From Methyloligella sp. (GTDB lineage: Bacteria > Pseudomonadota > Alphaproteobacteria > Rhizobiales > HXMU1428-3): a DNA stretch of 64,000 bases. Both the position numbers and the translations under genes were made by a program. Below are positions 36,842 to 44,731 of the stretch, one piece after another. The stretch's first letter is position 1. Each line of letters opens with the position of its first letter. The stretch covers positions 369,321 to 433,320 of the forward strand of contig BQJJ01000002.1 of assembly GCA_021604645.1 (NCBI GenBank). The letters run 5' to 3'. The notes below the pieces were generated by a model. It made no database searches. It was not told where the DNA came from and saw only the letters and a list, made by a program, of their open reading frames with translations.

Positions 36842-38137
36842 CTATCTTAAATCTGGTGTTACATCAAACAAACGTCTGTGTTCCTGAAGAGCATACCGAT
36901 CTGTCATCCCGGCAACAAAATCACAAATATGAATGGCGCGGTCTTGCAGATCATTCGTTTGCAACAGAGCTTGCCAATCAGAAGGCAATGATTCGGCACT
37001 AGATGAATAGGCCTGAAATAAATCAACCACAATATCTTCAGCGTGTCCCATCACCTGCATGACCCACTTATCACGGTAAACGGTGGCAAAAAGAAACTCT
37101 CTAAGCTCTTTTAGAGCTAAAAATAGTGAGGAAGAAAACTGTATATAACTTCGTTTCGCATGGCGAACATCATCTCTATTACCCAATTTAGCTTCAAAAA
37201 TCAATTTTTGAGCTTCAGAGGTGATATCAGCAACCATTGCAGTGATTAATCTGCGGTTCAATTCATAGATCAACCGCCCCTTATCCAAGCTTTCAAATTG
37301 AGGACTAAAATCTTCTTTTATCTCCTCAAGAAGCTGAGCCGTAAGAGGAACCTCCTTCAAATCTTCCAAGTCTATCAATCCAGCCCGCAATCCATCATCA
37401 ATATCATGATTACAATAAGCAATATCATCTGCAATGGCAGCCACCTGCGCTTCCAACAAAGCAAATTGATCAAGCCTTAAATCACGAATTTTGTTGATCT
37501 CTAAAATGTAAGAATGAACAGCTTGAAGTTTAGCGCCGCCTCTGGCTAAGTCTCCAACAAGAGGGCCATTATGTTTAACAATCCCCTCCAAACATTCATA
37601 ACTTAAATTCAAACCATCAAATTGCGGGTATTTATGCTCTAGTGAAGTCACATGTTTTAAACTCTGCGCATTGTGATCAAACCCACCAAATTCTGCCATC
37701 ACACGGTTCAGAGCCCGCTCGCCCGCATGACCAAACGGAGAATGACCAAGGTCATGAGCTAACGCGATCGCTTCCGTTAAATCTTCATCCAAATGCAGCA
37801 TCCGCGCGATTGAACGCGCGATTTGCGCCACTTCAAGTGTGTGTGTTAAACGGGTCCGATAATGGTCCCCTTCATGGTAAATAAAAACCTGCGTCTTATG
37901 AGTAAGGCGGCGAAAAGCTGTCGAGTGAATTATACGGTCTCTGTCTCTTTGAAAAGGAGACCGCATCGGACAATCACCTTCGTCAAAAAATCGCCCCTCA
38001 CTTGGCCCCTGATTGGCCGCAAAAGGCATATATTCAGATTTAAGCTGCCAAGCTTGTAACTCCTGCGAGCCTTCTTCATGGCACTCACCTTTTGCCGTCA
38101 TTTCAACATATCCCGCTTCAATTCGATCTCTTGACAT
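36842..38137 (-). CDS. dgt: dGTP triphosphohydrolase-like HD protein
   Basis: Deoxyguanosinetriphosphate triphosphohydrolase-like protein, 431 aa, which removes triphosphate from dNTPs. The HD-domain ligands are visible in HTLEVAQIARSIAR and in AHDLGHSPFGHAGERALN. The N-terminal block SPFQRDRDRIIHSTAFRRLTHKTQVF is typical. It is somewhat longer than the 400-aa norm through an N-terminal extension (residues 1-30). No Shine-Dalgarno is evident. It is divergent from erpA across 233 nt, the usual arrangement in Rhizobiales. Confidence 0.94.
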   Translation of the reverse strand: MSRDRIEAGYVEMTAKGECHEEGSQELQAWQLKSEYMPFAANQGPSEGRFFDEGDCPMRSPFQRDRDRIIHSTAFRRLTHKTQVFIYHEGDHYRTRLTHTLEVAQIARSIARMLHLDEDLTEAIALAHDLGHSPFGHAGERALNRVMAEFGGFDHNAQSLKHVTSLEHKYPQFDGLNLSYECLEGIVKHNGPLVGDLARGGAKLQAVHSYILEINKIRDLRLDQFALLEAQVAAIADDIAYCNHDIDDGLRAGLIDLEDLKEVPLTAQLLEEIKEDFSPQFESLDKGRLIYELNRRLITAMVADITSEAQKLIFEAKLGNRDDVRHAKRSYIQFSSSLFLALKELREFLFATVYRDKWVMQVMGHAEDIVVDLFQAYSSSAESLPSDWQALLQTNDLQDRAIHICDFVAGMTDRYALQEHRRLFDVTPDLR

Positions 38138-38370
38138 TCAAAAGAACAGATCTATCTTATGTTTAAAGAAAAATTATAACTCACTTAAGAAATATAGCTC
38201 GCTCTTTAGCGTCTTTAAAGACAGGGCAGCTACGAAAAATGTGATAAACTAAGCTAAGTTACTACATAATTAAAGTTTCACACGAAAGCTGAGGCTTAAA
38301 GACAAGACCAAAAGCTGCATATTGCAAACGTTACAAGAACTTAGTAGACCCAAAAAATTTAGAGAGCATC

Positions 38371-38715
38371 ATGACAACCGATACTATTGAACACTCAGTC
38401 ATCCTTACAAAGAATGCTGCAACTCGTATCAACAAGATTATCAAAGATGAGCCAGCTGGTACGATGCTCCGCGTCAGCGTTGAGGGCGGTGGCTGCTCAG
38501 GCTTTTCCTACAAATTCGATCTGGTTCAAGAAAAAAACAATGATGACCTTGTCTTGGAGCGCGATGGCGCAACAGTCCTCATTGATGAACTCTCATTAAA
38601 TTTCCTGGGTGGTTCTGAAATAGATTATGTTGACGCCCTAATCGGTGCTTCATTTCAAATAAACAACCCCAATGCAACAGCTAGCTGCGGTTGCGGCACG
38701 AGTTTTTCTATCTAA
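38371..38715 (+). CDS. erpA: Iron-sulfur cluster insertion protein, ErpA/IscA type
   Basis: A-type Fe-S carrier of 114 aa that delivers clusters to apo-proteins. The three conserved cysteines are in GGGCSGF and in the C-terminal CGCGTSF. Length and spacing are normal. In related genomes erpA is followed directly by xth; here about 5 kb of other genes separate them, beginning with a radical SAM gene 66 nt downstream that also needs an Fe-S cluster. Confidence 0.93.
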   Translation: MTTDTIEHSVILTKNAATRINKIIKDEPAGTMLRVSVEGGGCSGFSYKFDLVQEKNNDDLVLERDGATVLIDELSLNFLGGSEIDYVDALIGASFQINNPNATASCGCGTSFSI

Positions 38716-38781
38716 TTATTCTGGCAAAAGTTTCTCGCCTTTTCTAATGTTTAAGAGAAACTATCAGGGGTAAAGAAAGCA

Positions 38782-39630
38782 ATGTATCAATCTTTACCCG
38801 AACGCCTCTCGATAGAGCTCACAAATTACTGCACCAAAGGGTGCCCCTTCTGCTATAACGCCAGTACAAAAGAAGGCGCAACAACCTGGACCAATAAAGA
38901 GCTCATTCCCTTCATTCTTGATTGTGCCTCAAACGGATCAAAAGCCGTCTCATTGGGCGGCGGCGAACCACTAGAATATGACGGTTTGTTTGAATTGCTC
39001 GCACAACTAAAGGGAAAGATTTTTCGCTCGTTCACTACCAACGGTTTAAAACTAACCCCACAAACCATTGAAAAACTACAAGACGTCAAACCAGACAAAA
39101 TCCACATTTCTATTCACTTCCCCGAAAAGCTAAAAGAAGTCACCCGTGTTAAAAACCAAGTTTTGGAACTTGAGAAATCAGGACTTATAGCTGGCGTAAA
39201 TATGCTCGTTGAAAAACACAAACTAAAAGAAGTGCAAGACGCGGTCAAAGCCCTTTCAGAAGCTAACATCGATTTAAGCAAGATCATCTTCCTCCCCCTA
39301 AAACAAACAAAAAATGAAACTGACCTAACAACAGCACCTGACATATTAAAAATCACCGAAGGCAAAAACTTCCAATCTATGAGCTGTTTAAAGGCATGCG
39401 GAAAATCTCCTCGGTTCTGCGCCATTGGTTGGGATAAGCACGTCTCCTGGTGCTCTTACACAAGCGCAAGAAACCCTCTAAAATCACTTGACGCAAAAGG
39501 CCTGCACCAGGCGCTCGAAAATCTGGATCTCATCTATTGCGGATCAAAATCCAGAATATTAAAATCTGATCAATTGCTAAGTGGCACACCTGTCCCTGCA
39601 TTTGACCAAGCGACTGAACTGGAGAGATAA
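38782..39630 (+). CDS. Radical SAM protein
   Basis: Radical S-adenosylmethionine enzyme of 282 aa. The 4Fe-4S cluster motif is Cys17-x3-Cys21-x2-Cys24 (CTKGCPFC), and the SAM-binding GGGEPL follows at 59-64. A C-terminal cysteine group, Cys202, Cys206, Cys213, Cys224 and Cys253, suggests an auxiliary cluster, although a canonical SPASM domain is not apparent. The fold start (RLSIELTNYC) resembles peptide-modifying and molybdenum-cofactor-type members. It ends 1 nt before the TTG start of an uncharacterised gene, so the two are almost certainly co-translated. No short precursor peptide gene is evident next to it. The reaction is unknown. Confidence 0.88.
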   Translation: MYQSLPERLSIELTNYCTKGCPFCYNASTKEGATTWTNKELIPFILDCASNGSKAVSLGGGEPLEYDGLFELLAQLKGKIFRSFTTNGLKLTPQTIEKLQDVKPDKIHISIHFPEKLKEVTRVKNQVLELEKSGLIAGVNMLVEKHKLKEVQDAVKALSEANIDLSKIIFLPLKQTKNETDLTTAPDILKITEGKNFQSMSCLKACGKSPRFCAIGWDKHVSWCSYTSARNPLKSLDAKGLHQALENLDLIYCGSKSRILKSDQLLSGTPVPAFDQATELER

Positions 39631-39631
39631 A

Positions 39632-40729
39632 TTGACAAAGCAAACTGAAGACTTTCCAGCAGCCCACAGCATGGACACAAGCTGGTTCGGCGTCGATGAA
39701 AATGGAGAAATTGCCATTTTTGAAACAGGTGAAAATGGGTGCCTCCCCACTTCAGCAACCTTTTCGGCGGAAGAACCAAACTGGAATGATTTCTTCCAAC
39801 TCTTCCCTACAGACGAAGACGGATTTTATCTGATCCCCTTAGACGGCACAGAGTTAGCTAATTTATGTACATTGGAAAATTTCAAAGAGACATTCAAAGC
39901 TGTTGAACAAAGAAAAGTTTTCACTGATTATTTTATTCTGCTCTTAGCCTCAGATAGTTCTGCCAAGCTTTTTTCACCAAAAACAAAAGAAGCACAAGAT
40001 GAATGGGAATATGAAAAGCCCTTTAAACTAGAAGGAGATCCACCACTTCTTTTTGTTCCCTATTCTGATTTGAGCATTCAAAAAATCGAACAAGGAATTC
40101 AGAACAACGATATTCTTGGCATTGCCCCATTAAAGAGAAACCCATCTAGAATTGAAAAAGCGGCGGACGCACAGGGCCTTTCAGTAGAAAACTATTTAAA
40201 GAGCTTTTCCAAACACTCTTTAAGCTATGTGAAACAAGAACTTAAAAAAGAAAACATTGAATGGTTTCGTGAATTCCTAGGTCTTCATTTTTATGGCCCG
40301 GATGATGAAACCGGTTTTTATGAAGCTGATATGCGCCCAAACAATCCGCTTAAAATTTCAGACCTTTCAGAAGAGCACAAAAAGAAGCTTGATCCTCTTC
40401 AATTTAAAAATATAAAATTTGCAGAAACTGCAGCACTACAACCAGCGGCTCTAGTAGATGTTGATCAATGGGGAATGGGAAAAGCATGGATCGATATTCA
40501 CGGAAAATATCATGAAACTCTAAAGTTCAATAAAAGCGGCCAACTTCTTAAAGAAGATAAAACACCTTACACAGAAGAAGAAATGAAAAATCTAGCTATA
40601 CGGCCTTTAGGCAAACAGCCAATTAATCCTGATACAATAGAGTGGCCAGAAGTTGATGAAGAAATCTCATATCAACAACCGCCGTTAAGAGAAAACTTTA
40701 TAACAAAACTACTCAAACGGTTCTTTTAA
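39632..40729 (+). CDS. Uncharacterised partner of the radical SAM protein
   Basis: Soluble, acidic protein of 365 aa of unrecognised family. It begins with TKQTEDFPAAHSMDTSWFGV and then a DENGEIAIFETGENGCLP block, which looks like an SMI1/immunity-type or substrate-like fold in form only. There is a single cysteine near the N-terminus plus one later, and no membrane segment. The TTG start at 39632 is preferred because GGAGAG lies 5 nt upstream and the radical SAM stop is 1 nt before it; an ATG at 39581 would overlap that gene by 50 nt. The gene probably encodes a substrate, partner or regulator of the radical SAM enzyme. Confidence 0.75.
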   Translation: MTKQTEDFPAAHSMDTSWFGVDENGEIAIFETGENGCLPTSATFSAEEPNWNDFFQLFPTDEDGFYLIPLDGTELANLCTLENFKETFKAVEQRKVFTDYFILLLASDSSAKLFSPKTKEAQDEWEYEKPFKLEGDPPLLFVPYSDLSIQKIEQGIQNNDILGIAPLKRNPSRIEKAADAQGLSVENYLKSFSKHSLSYVKQELKKENIEWFREFLGLHFYGPDDETGFYEADMRPNNPLKISDLSEEHKKKLDPLQFKNIKFAETAALQPAALVDVDQWGMGKAWIDIHGKYHETLKFNKSGQLLKEDKTPYTEEEMKNLAIRPLGKQPINPDTIEWPEVDEEISYQQPPLRENFITKLLKRFF

Positions 40730-40741
40730 AACCGAGCACAA

Positions 40742-40764
40742 AAAGGGAGCATAATGCTCCCTTT
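40742..40764. terminator. Two-sided terminator hairpin
   Basis: AAAGGGAGCA/TGCTCCCTTT with a 3-nt loop, 13 nt after the stop of the radical SAM partner gene and 14 nt from the stop of the convergent secreted-protein gene. A run of A on one side and TTT on the other allow use in both directions. Confidence 0.7.
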
Positions 40765-40777
40765 CAAAATAAATATC

Positions 40778-41236
40778 TCACTCGCAATGAAGTCGAAACG
40801 TCGCTTTTGCAGGAACACCTTTGGGTGTAATCAATCCAACATAATCAACAAAACAGTCTGAATACCCTTCTAAGGATTTACTAGCTACTTTATGCTTTAA
40901 TAAATTAATCCGCTTTCCAGGCCGCACAATCTCGGAATCACCATTAATCGTAATCAGAATTTTCTTCTCATCTGCATTTCTCTTGTGCCCATAAAGTTCA
41001 CGAAATGTCAGTAAAATCTTCCGCTCAGTCATATCCATAGATTTACCAACTTGCACTTGAAATACACCGCCCTCGACCCGGTGCAACAAAGCTTCAGCAA
41101 CCTTATGTAACATCGCATTTTTCACAGGCACCAACTTAGCCGGCTCTTGCTTTGCGACCGTTACGGCACTCGCTGTTGTTGTGACAACTCCAAATACAAG
41201 CAAACTCAAAATAAAAACGCGAAATTTTAAAAACAT
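40778..41236 (-). CDS. Hypothetical secreted protein downstream of caspase gene
   Basis: Protein of 152 aa with a signal peptide (about residues 1-24, ending TTTASA). The mature part is basic, predicted beta-rich, and has two cysteines (in SDCFVDYV and the C-terminal LHCE) that may pair. No family is recognised. The ATG has AAGGG about 9 nt upstream. It starts 32 nt after the caspase-like gene on the same strand, and both products are exported, so the two probably work in the same compartment. Confidence 0.7.
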   Translation of the reverse strand: MFLKFRVFILSLLVFGVVTTTASAVTVAKQEPAKLVPVKNAMLHKVAEALLHRVEGGVFQVQVGKSMDMTERKILLTFRELYGHKRNADEKKILITINGDSEIVRPGKRINLLKHKVASKSLEGYSDCFVDYVGLITPKGVPAKATFRLHCE

Positions 41237-41268
41237 TTCAACAACCCTTTTCCCAAAAATTAATCTAA

Positions 41269-42450
41269 CTAACGCGGCGCACGAAGAGTGCCTTTGTATT
41301 TGTAACTATGATTTTTGCCTTTACTCACAGCTTCAATGTTTACCCCAAACAAGGGCGCACCCGGCCAATTAAATTGGCAAAGGTCCTTGATGGAGCAAAC
41401 AACATTTTTCTCACCATTAACTGAAAAAACAATCGCTCTTTTACGAATGGTTTTGATAATCGCTTTATGCTTCTTATCCTTCGAACAGATGAATTGCCCT
41501 GGAATAATCGGAACTGCCCGATCGAGGGTTGAGCCAACAGAAATACAGCCGCCCTTTTTAATTCCTTTATTTTTAGGAATTGATTTCGCAATTGCAGCCT
41601 GTTTCTTCTCAACTAAAGGGTTCTTATCATCAACAGCCTTGTTTTTAGGAGAAGCCTTTTCCCTCACAGTCTTAAAAGCAGCCACACCTGGCGTAAAATA
41701 AAAATCCCCCCGTAGCGACGTACTCTCCCAGGGGATCTGCGCTTTACCAGATTGTTTCGTCCATTCCCAAACCAAATTTCGCGCACCCTTAAAGGTTTGC
41801 TCAATGGCAAGGCCTGGCTTTTTAATCATTTGCGCAAGAGCCAAAGTATAAGGACTATTCACCCCATCCCCATCAGCCGCCACATCACCAGGCGCCGTTG
41901 CAAAAGCGATTAAAGTCCCACTTGGCGCATCAACAGTAGCAAGCCCCCGATTAGCAGAGCGCCACCCCCGTGCAAAAGGGTTATTCCGACACGCATCCAA
42001 AATAACAACATTAAGCCGCCCATCAGAACCACTCACTGAATTCAGTGTGCGTAGAAACTCACTAAGTGCAATCCCATGCAATGAAAGCTCATCTTTGCGT
42101 GCAGGCGACGCATCAATCGGCAATAAATAATTCTGCCCATCCACCTGCATCCCATGGCCCGCATAGTAAAAAACACCAATTGTATTTGAGTTTGTTAATT
42201 GCCGACTATAATCCAGCATCGCCTTACGCATCTGAAAGCGATCTGCATCGACAACTCTCGTTACCTGAAACCCAGCGCCTCTTAAAGTCTTCGTCATAAG
42301 GTTTGCATCATTAACCGGATTATCAAGTTTGGATCCGCTTTGATAATCTCCATTGCCAATTACAAGTGCAATTCTTGTCTCCGCCAAAACCGAATGAGAC
42401 GAAAAAAGAAACACCCCTAAAAAAAACATTAGAAAACGAGAAATACCCAT
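41269..42450 (-). CDS. Secreted caspase-family (C14) protease
   Basis: Exported cysteine peptidase-like protein of 393 aa. A signal peptide covers residues 1-23. The p20-like domain starts RIALVIGNGDYQSGSKLDNPVNDA. The catalytic dyad is His99 in VFYYAGHGMQ and Cys154 in VVILDACRNNPF, both intact. A basic linker follows after about residue 265. The C-terminal part of about 90 residues has four cysteines, possibly disulfide-bonded. Bacterial members are metacaspase- or orthocaspase-like and often prefer basic residues at P1; targets here are unknown. It forms a unit with the small secreted protein gene. No Shine-Dalgarno is clear. Confidence 0.88.
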   Translation of the reverse strand: MGISRFLMFFLGVFLFSSHSVLAETRIALVIGNGDYQSGSKLDNPVNDANLMTKTLRGAGFQVTRVVDADRFQMRKAMLDYSRQLTNSNTIGVFYYAGHGMQVDGQNYLLPIDASPARKDELSLHGIALSEFLRTLNSVSGSDGRLNVVILDACRNNPFARGWRSANRGLATVDAPSGTLIAFATAPGDVAADGDGVNSPYTLALAQMIKKPGLAIEQTFKGARNLVWEWTKQSGKAQIPWESTSLRGDFYFTPGVAAFKTVREKASPKNKAVDDKNPLVEKKQAAIAKSIPKNKGIKKGGCISVGSTLDRAVPIIPGQFICSKDKKHKAIIKTIRKRAIVFSVNGEKNVVCSIKDLCQFNWPGAPLFGVNIEAVSKGKNHSYKYKGTLRAPR

Positions 42451-42562
42451 AGAACAACACAGCCAGATAAAAAAATCTAAAACAATTAAACACTGATAAA
42501 TTTATACCAGCACTATAAAACCTAAATTAAAGCGAGAATAAGAAAGGTCAAATTAACATTGC

Positions 42563-43387
42563 TTAATATCCTCGTTCACCAACTCGCCGATGCGTAAACA
42601 AGCCCTGCGGCACACCTACATACCAATCATTATTTCGCCAATGAGGTGAGTTCATTTCAATCTCTAAATTGCGAAAGCCGTTTACGCGCCGCGTTGTGGG
42701 TGCGGTTTTTGCGTAATCAATGACCTTTTTGAGAAAAAAATCGCGGCTCATCATAATCGATTGGTTTGTCCATTTTAGAAAACGCGTATCAATTTTATAA
42801 ACTGGCCCTAAGTCAGATGCCTCATTCGTCTTTAAAACTTGTTTTGGAAATTTAATGTGCGGATGATCCTCAACATAAGGCGCAATACCTCTCAACGCCC
42901 GTGCTTTTCCCGGCCGAATAAAACGCCTCATGGACGAGGAAAAGGAGTTCCCATACATGCGCTTATATTTATCAACCGTATTAAAAAGTTCTCCTGGCTC
43001 TCTAAGGCTTCTCAAGCGAACAACCTGGACATCACCACTTTCAAGCAAACGTTGAGACGCCTCAATTTGAGCTTTCGCTTCCTCAAAATTTTCAATCAAC
43101 GGACAATCATTCTCAACCAGAATAATATAGTCCGTCTCCATAGACTGAGCCAGCGCTTCAAAGCCACCTAAAATCCCTAAATTCTCATCAGCACCTGAGG
43201 AAGAAAGACCAAATTCAGTAGCCAAAGCATGATCTTCAGAAGATTGCTCAGAAAAAAACACATGAGTTTGATCAAAAAGAGAAAGAAGATTTTGATCCTT
43301 ATAGCTTTTTAAAGCATTTTCTAAGGACAAACGATCTCGCCAACTTAATATCCCTAAGCCTAAACTAGAATGGCCCAAACTCGCCAT
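42563..43387 (-). CDS. Putative glycosyltransferase, GT-A-like
   Basis: Soluble protein of 274 aa. The opening LGLGILSWRDRLSLENALKSY and the block METDYIILVENDCPLIENF resemble the nucleotide-sugar-binding core of family 2-like glycosyltransferases, with the END triad replacing the common DxD. No membrane segment is seen. The ATG at 43387 has GAGGGG 7 nt upstream; an upstream TTG is less likely. It is a single gene, in the block inserted between erpA and xth. Acceptor and donor are unknown, and the family call is moderate. Confidence 0.6.
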   Translation of the reverse strand: MASLGHSSLGLGILSWRDRLSLENALKSYKDQNLLSLFDQTHVFFSEQSSEDHALATEFGLSSSGADENLGILGGFEALAQSMETDYIILVENDCPLIENFEEAKAQIEASQRLLESGDVQVVRLRSLREPGELFNTVDKYKRMYGNSFSSSMRRFIRPGKARALRGIAPYVEDHPHIKFPKQVLKTNEASDLGPVYKIDTRFLKWTNQSIMMSRDFFLKKVIDYAKTAPTTRRVNGFRNLEIEMNSPHWRNNDWYVGVPQGLFTHRRVGERGY

Positions 43388-43479
43388 AAACTGTCCCCTC
43401 AAACAAATCTATCTTAAGAAAACAACCTATCCTGACACGAAAAGATGTCAATCCACTAACAGCAAATTCATTCCCAATA

Positions 43480-43508
43480 TTGACAGCCCCCTTAGCACTC
43501 TCTACCAA
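43480..43508 (+). promoter_or_regulatory. Possible sigma-70 promoter upstream of xth
   Basis: TTGACA (43480-43485), a 17-nt spacer and TACCAA (43503-43508). The -35 is perfect and the -10 poor. If used, hairpin-repeat copies 3 and 4 would form a leader of about 350 nt for xth. Confidence 0.3.
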
Positions 43509-43553
43509 ATAGATAGCTTAGTTTTCAGTGATATATAAAAGCACAAAGTTAAC

Positions 43554-43671
43554 TACCCGAAGAAGGAGTGACGCCACTTCGGCGTCAGGACATGACGCCA
43601 GAGGCGTCCGGTGCCTAGCACCGTCCCCTCGGAGGGCCTGTCACTTCAGTGACAGAATAGCCCGTGAGAGA
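43554..43671 (+). repeat. Modular hairpin repeat, family 1, copy 3
   Basis: Complete copy: block CCCGAAGAAGGAG, hairpin A (TGACGCC/GGCGTCA, 43569-43587), GGACATG, hairpin B (GACGCC-AGA-GGCGTC, 43594-43608), hairpin C (CGGTGC-CTA-GCACCG, 43609-43623), a CCT/AGG segment, hairpin E (TGTCAC-TTCA-GTGACA, 43639-43654) and tail AATAGCCCGTGAGAGA. It shares an extra upstream block (AAAGCACAAA then TTAA) with copy 4, which follows directly. Confidence 0.87.
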
Positions 43672-43678
43672 TAATAGC

Positions 43679-43712
43679 GACGGTTGCTTGTGGCAACCTA
43701 AAGCACAAAATT
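43679..43712 (+). repeat. Family-2-like hairpin unit between copies 3 and 4
   Basis: GGTTGC/GCAACC stem with loop TTGTG, followed by TAAAGCACAAAA, resembling the family-2 hairpin followed by GAAGCRCACTAAAAA. It joins the two tandem family-1 copies upstream of xth. Confidence 0.6.
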
Positions 43713-43716
43713 AATT

Positions 43717-43848
43717 GCCCGAAGAAGGAGCTCAGCCCTTTTCGGGCTGAGGGACATGGCGAAGCGAGAGCGTAGCCCGGCGCCTAGCGCCGCACCTCGT
43801 AGGCCCAAGCGCCATAAGCGCTTGGAATAGCCGTGAGAAAGAAAGATA
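43717..43848 (+). repeat. Modular hairpin repeat, family 1, copy 4
   Basis: Complete copy ending 8 nt before the xth ATG. Hairpin A CTCAGCCC/GGGCTGAG (43731-43751). Hairpin B is the elaborate form GGC-GAA-GC-GAGA-GC-GTA-GCC (43758-43777). Hairpin C CGGCGC-CTA-GCGCCG (43778-43792). CCT-CGT-AGG (43795-43803). Hairpin E CCAAGCGC/GCGCTTGG (43805-43825). Tail AATAGCCGTGAGAAAGAAA. Every stem differs from copy 1 by paired changes. Confidence 0.87.
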
Positions 43849-43856
43849 AGCAGTTC

Positions 43857-44639
43857 ATGAAAATCGCAACCTGGAACATCAATGGTATTAAAGCCAGATT
43901 ACCTAATTTGGAAAAATGGTTACGCGACGCCAACCCCGACATTGCCTGCCTGCAAGAAATTAAATCCGTTTCAGAAAACTTCCCATCAGAGGTTTTTGAA
44001 GCAATGGGTTATAACGTTGCCGTTCATGGTCAAAAGAGTTTCAATGGCGTTGCCATTCTCTCAAAGCTCCCATTTGATGAAGTGATAAAAGGTTTGCCCG
44101 GCAATGAAGCTGATGAACAGGCAAGATATCTAGAAGCTGTCATCTCAACTGAAACTGGCGCCATTCGCGTGGCCTCAATTTACCTCCCAAATGGCAACCC
44201 CATAGATACCCCCAAATACCCCTATAAACTAGAGTGGATGGAGTATCTAAAAAAACACGCGAGCAATTTATTGAAATATGAAGAGCCACTTGTTTTAGCT
44301 GGTGACTATAACATCATCCCAACTGAAAAAGATGTTTATGACGCCTCCAAATGGTTAGACGACGCGCTTTACCTGCCTCAATCAAAAGCAGCCTATCATG
44401 CCATTCTCAACCTTGGCTTAACCAGCGCGTTTGAAGCAACCATCAACAAGGCACATAAATATACATTCTGGGATTATCAAGCCGGCGCCTGGAATAAAGA
44501 CAACGGCATCCGCATTGACCATCTGCTCTTATCACCACAAGCAACAGACAAACTCAATCATTGCGAAATAGACCGTTACACCAGAGGGTGGGAAAAACCA
44601 TCAGACCATGTCCCTATCTGGATTGAATTAGATGTATAA
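43857..44639 (+). CDS. xth: Exodeoxyribonuclease III
   Basis: Exonuclease III/AP endonuclease of 260 aa for base-excision repair. Metal and catalytic blocks are visible: MKIATWNINGIKARLPNLEKW, LQEIK with the metal-binding Glu, GDYNIIPTEKDVYD, and the C-terminal DHVPIWIEL with the catalytic His. The canonical ATG at 43857 begins 12 codons shorter... no other start is needed; an upstream ATG-less extension to 43833 lies in the repeat. The 5' leader is the tail of hairpin-repeat copy 4, whose purine-rich GAGAAAGAAAGATAAG may serve as ribosome binding site. An intrinsic terminator follows. In relatives it lies next to erpA. Confidence 0.95.
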   Translation: MKIATWNINGIKARLPNLEKWLRDANPDIACLQEIKSVSENFPSEVFEAMGYNVAVHGQKSFNGVAILSKLPFDEVIKGLPGNEADEQARYLEAVISTETGAIRVASIYLPNGNPIDTPKYPYKLEWMEYLKKHASNLLKYEEPLVLAGDYNIIPTEKDVYDASKWLDDALYLPQSKAAYHAILNLGLTSAFEATINKAHKYTFWDYQAGAWNKDNGIRIDHLLLSPQATDKLNHCEIDRYTRGWEKPSDHVPIWIELDV

Positions 44640-44647
44640 ATAAAAAA

Positions 44648-44678
44648 CCCCGCCAATTTTTAATTGGTGGGGTTTTTT
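44648..44678. terminator. Two-sided intrinsic terminator
   Basis: An 11-bp stem CCCCGCCAATT/AATTGGTGGGG (one G-T pair) with loop TTT, followed by six T and preceded by six A, between xth (+) and the Sel1-repeat gene (-). Confidence 0.9.
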
Positions 44679-44731
44679 ATTTATTTAATAATTGAAACAA
44701 ATTACCGCCCAGTATACTACCGTCCAGCATA

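Noticed and set aside
43554..43848. CRISPR-like or IS-end interpretation of the tandem hairpin repeats
   Set aside because: Only two copies here, no regular spacers, no terminal inverted repeats, no cas or transposase gene nearby.
43717..43848. Hammerhead or other known self-cleaving ribozyme
   Set aside because: I could not find the conserved CUGANGA/GAAA hammerhead core or the other ribozyme cores I know in any copy.
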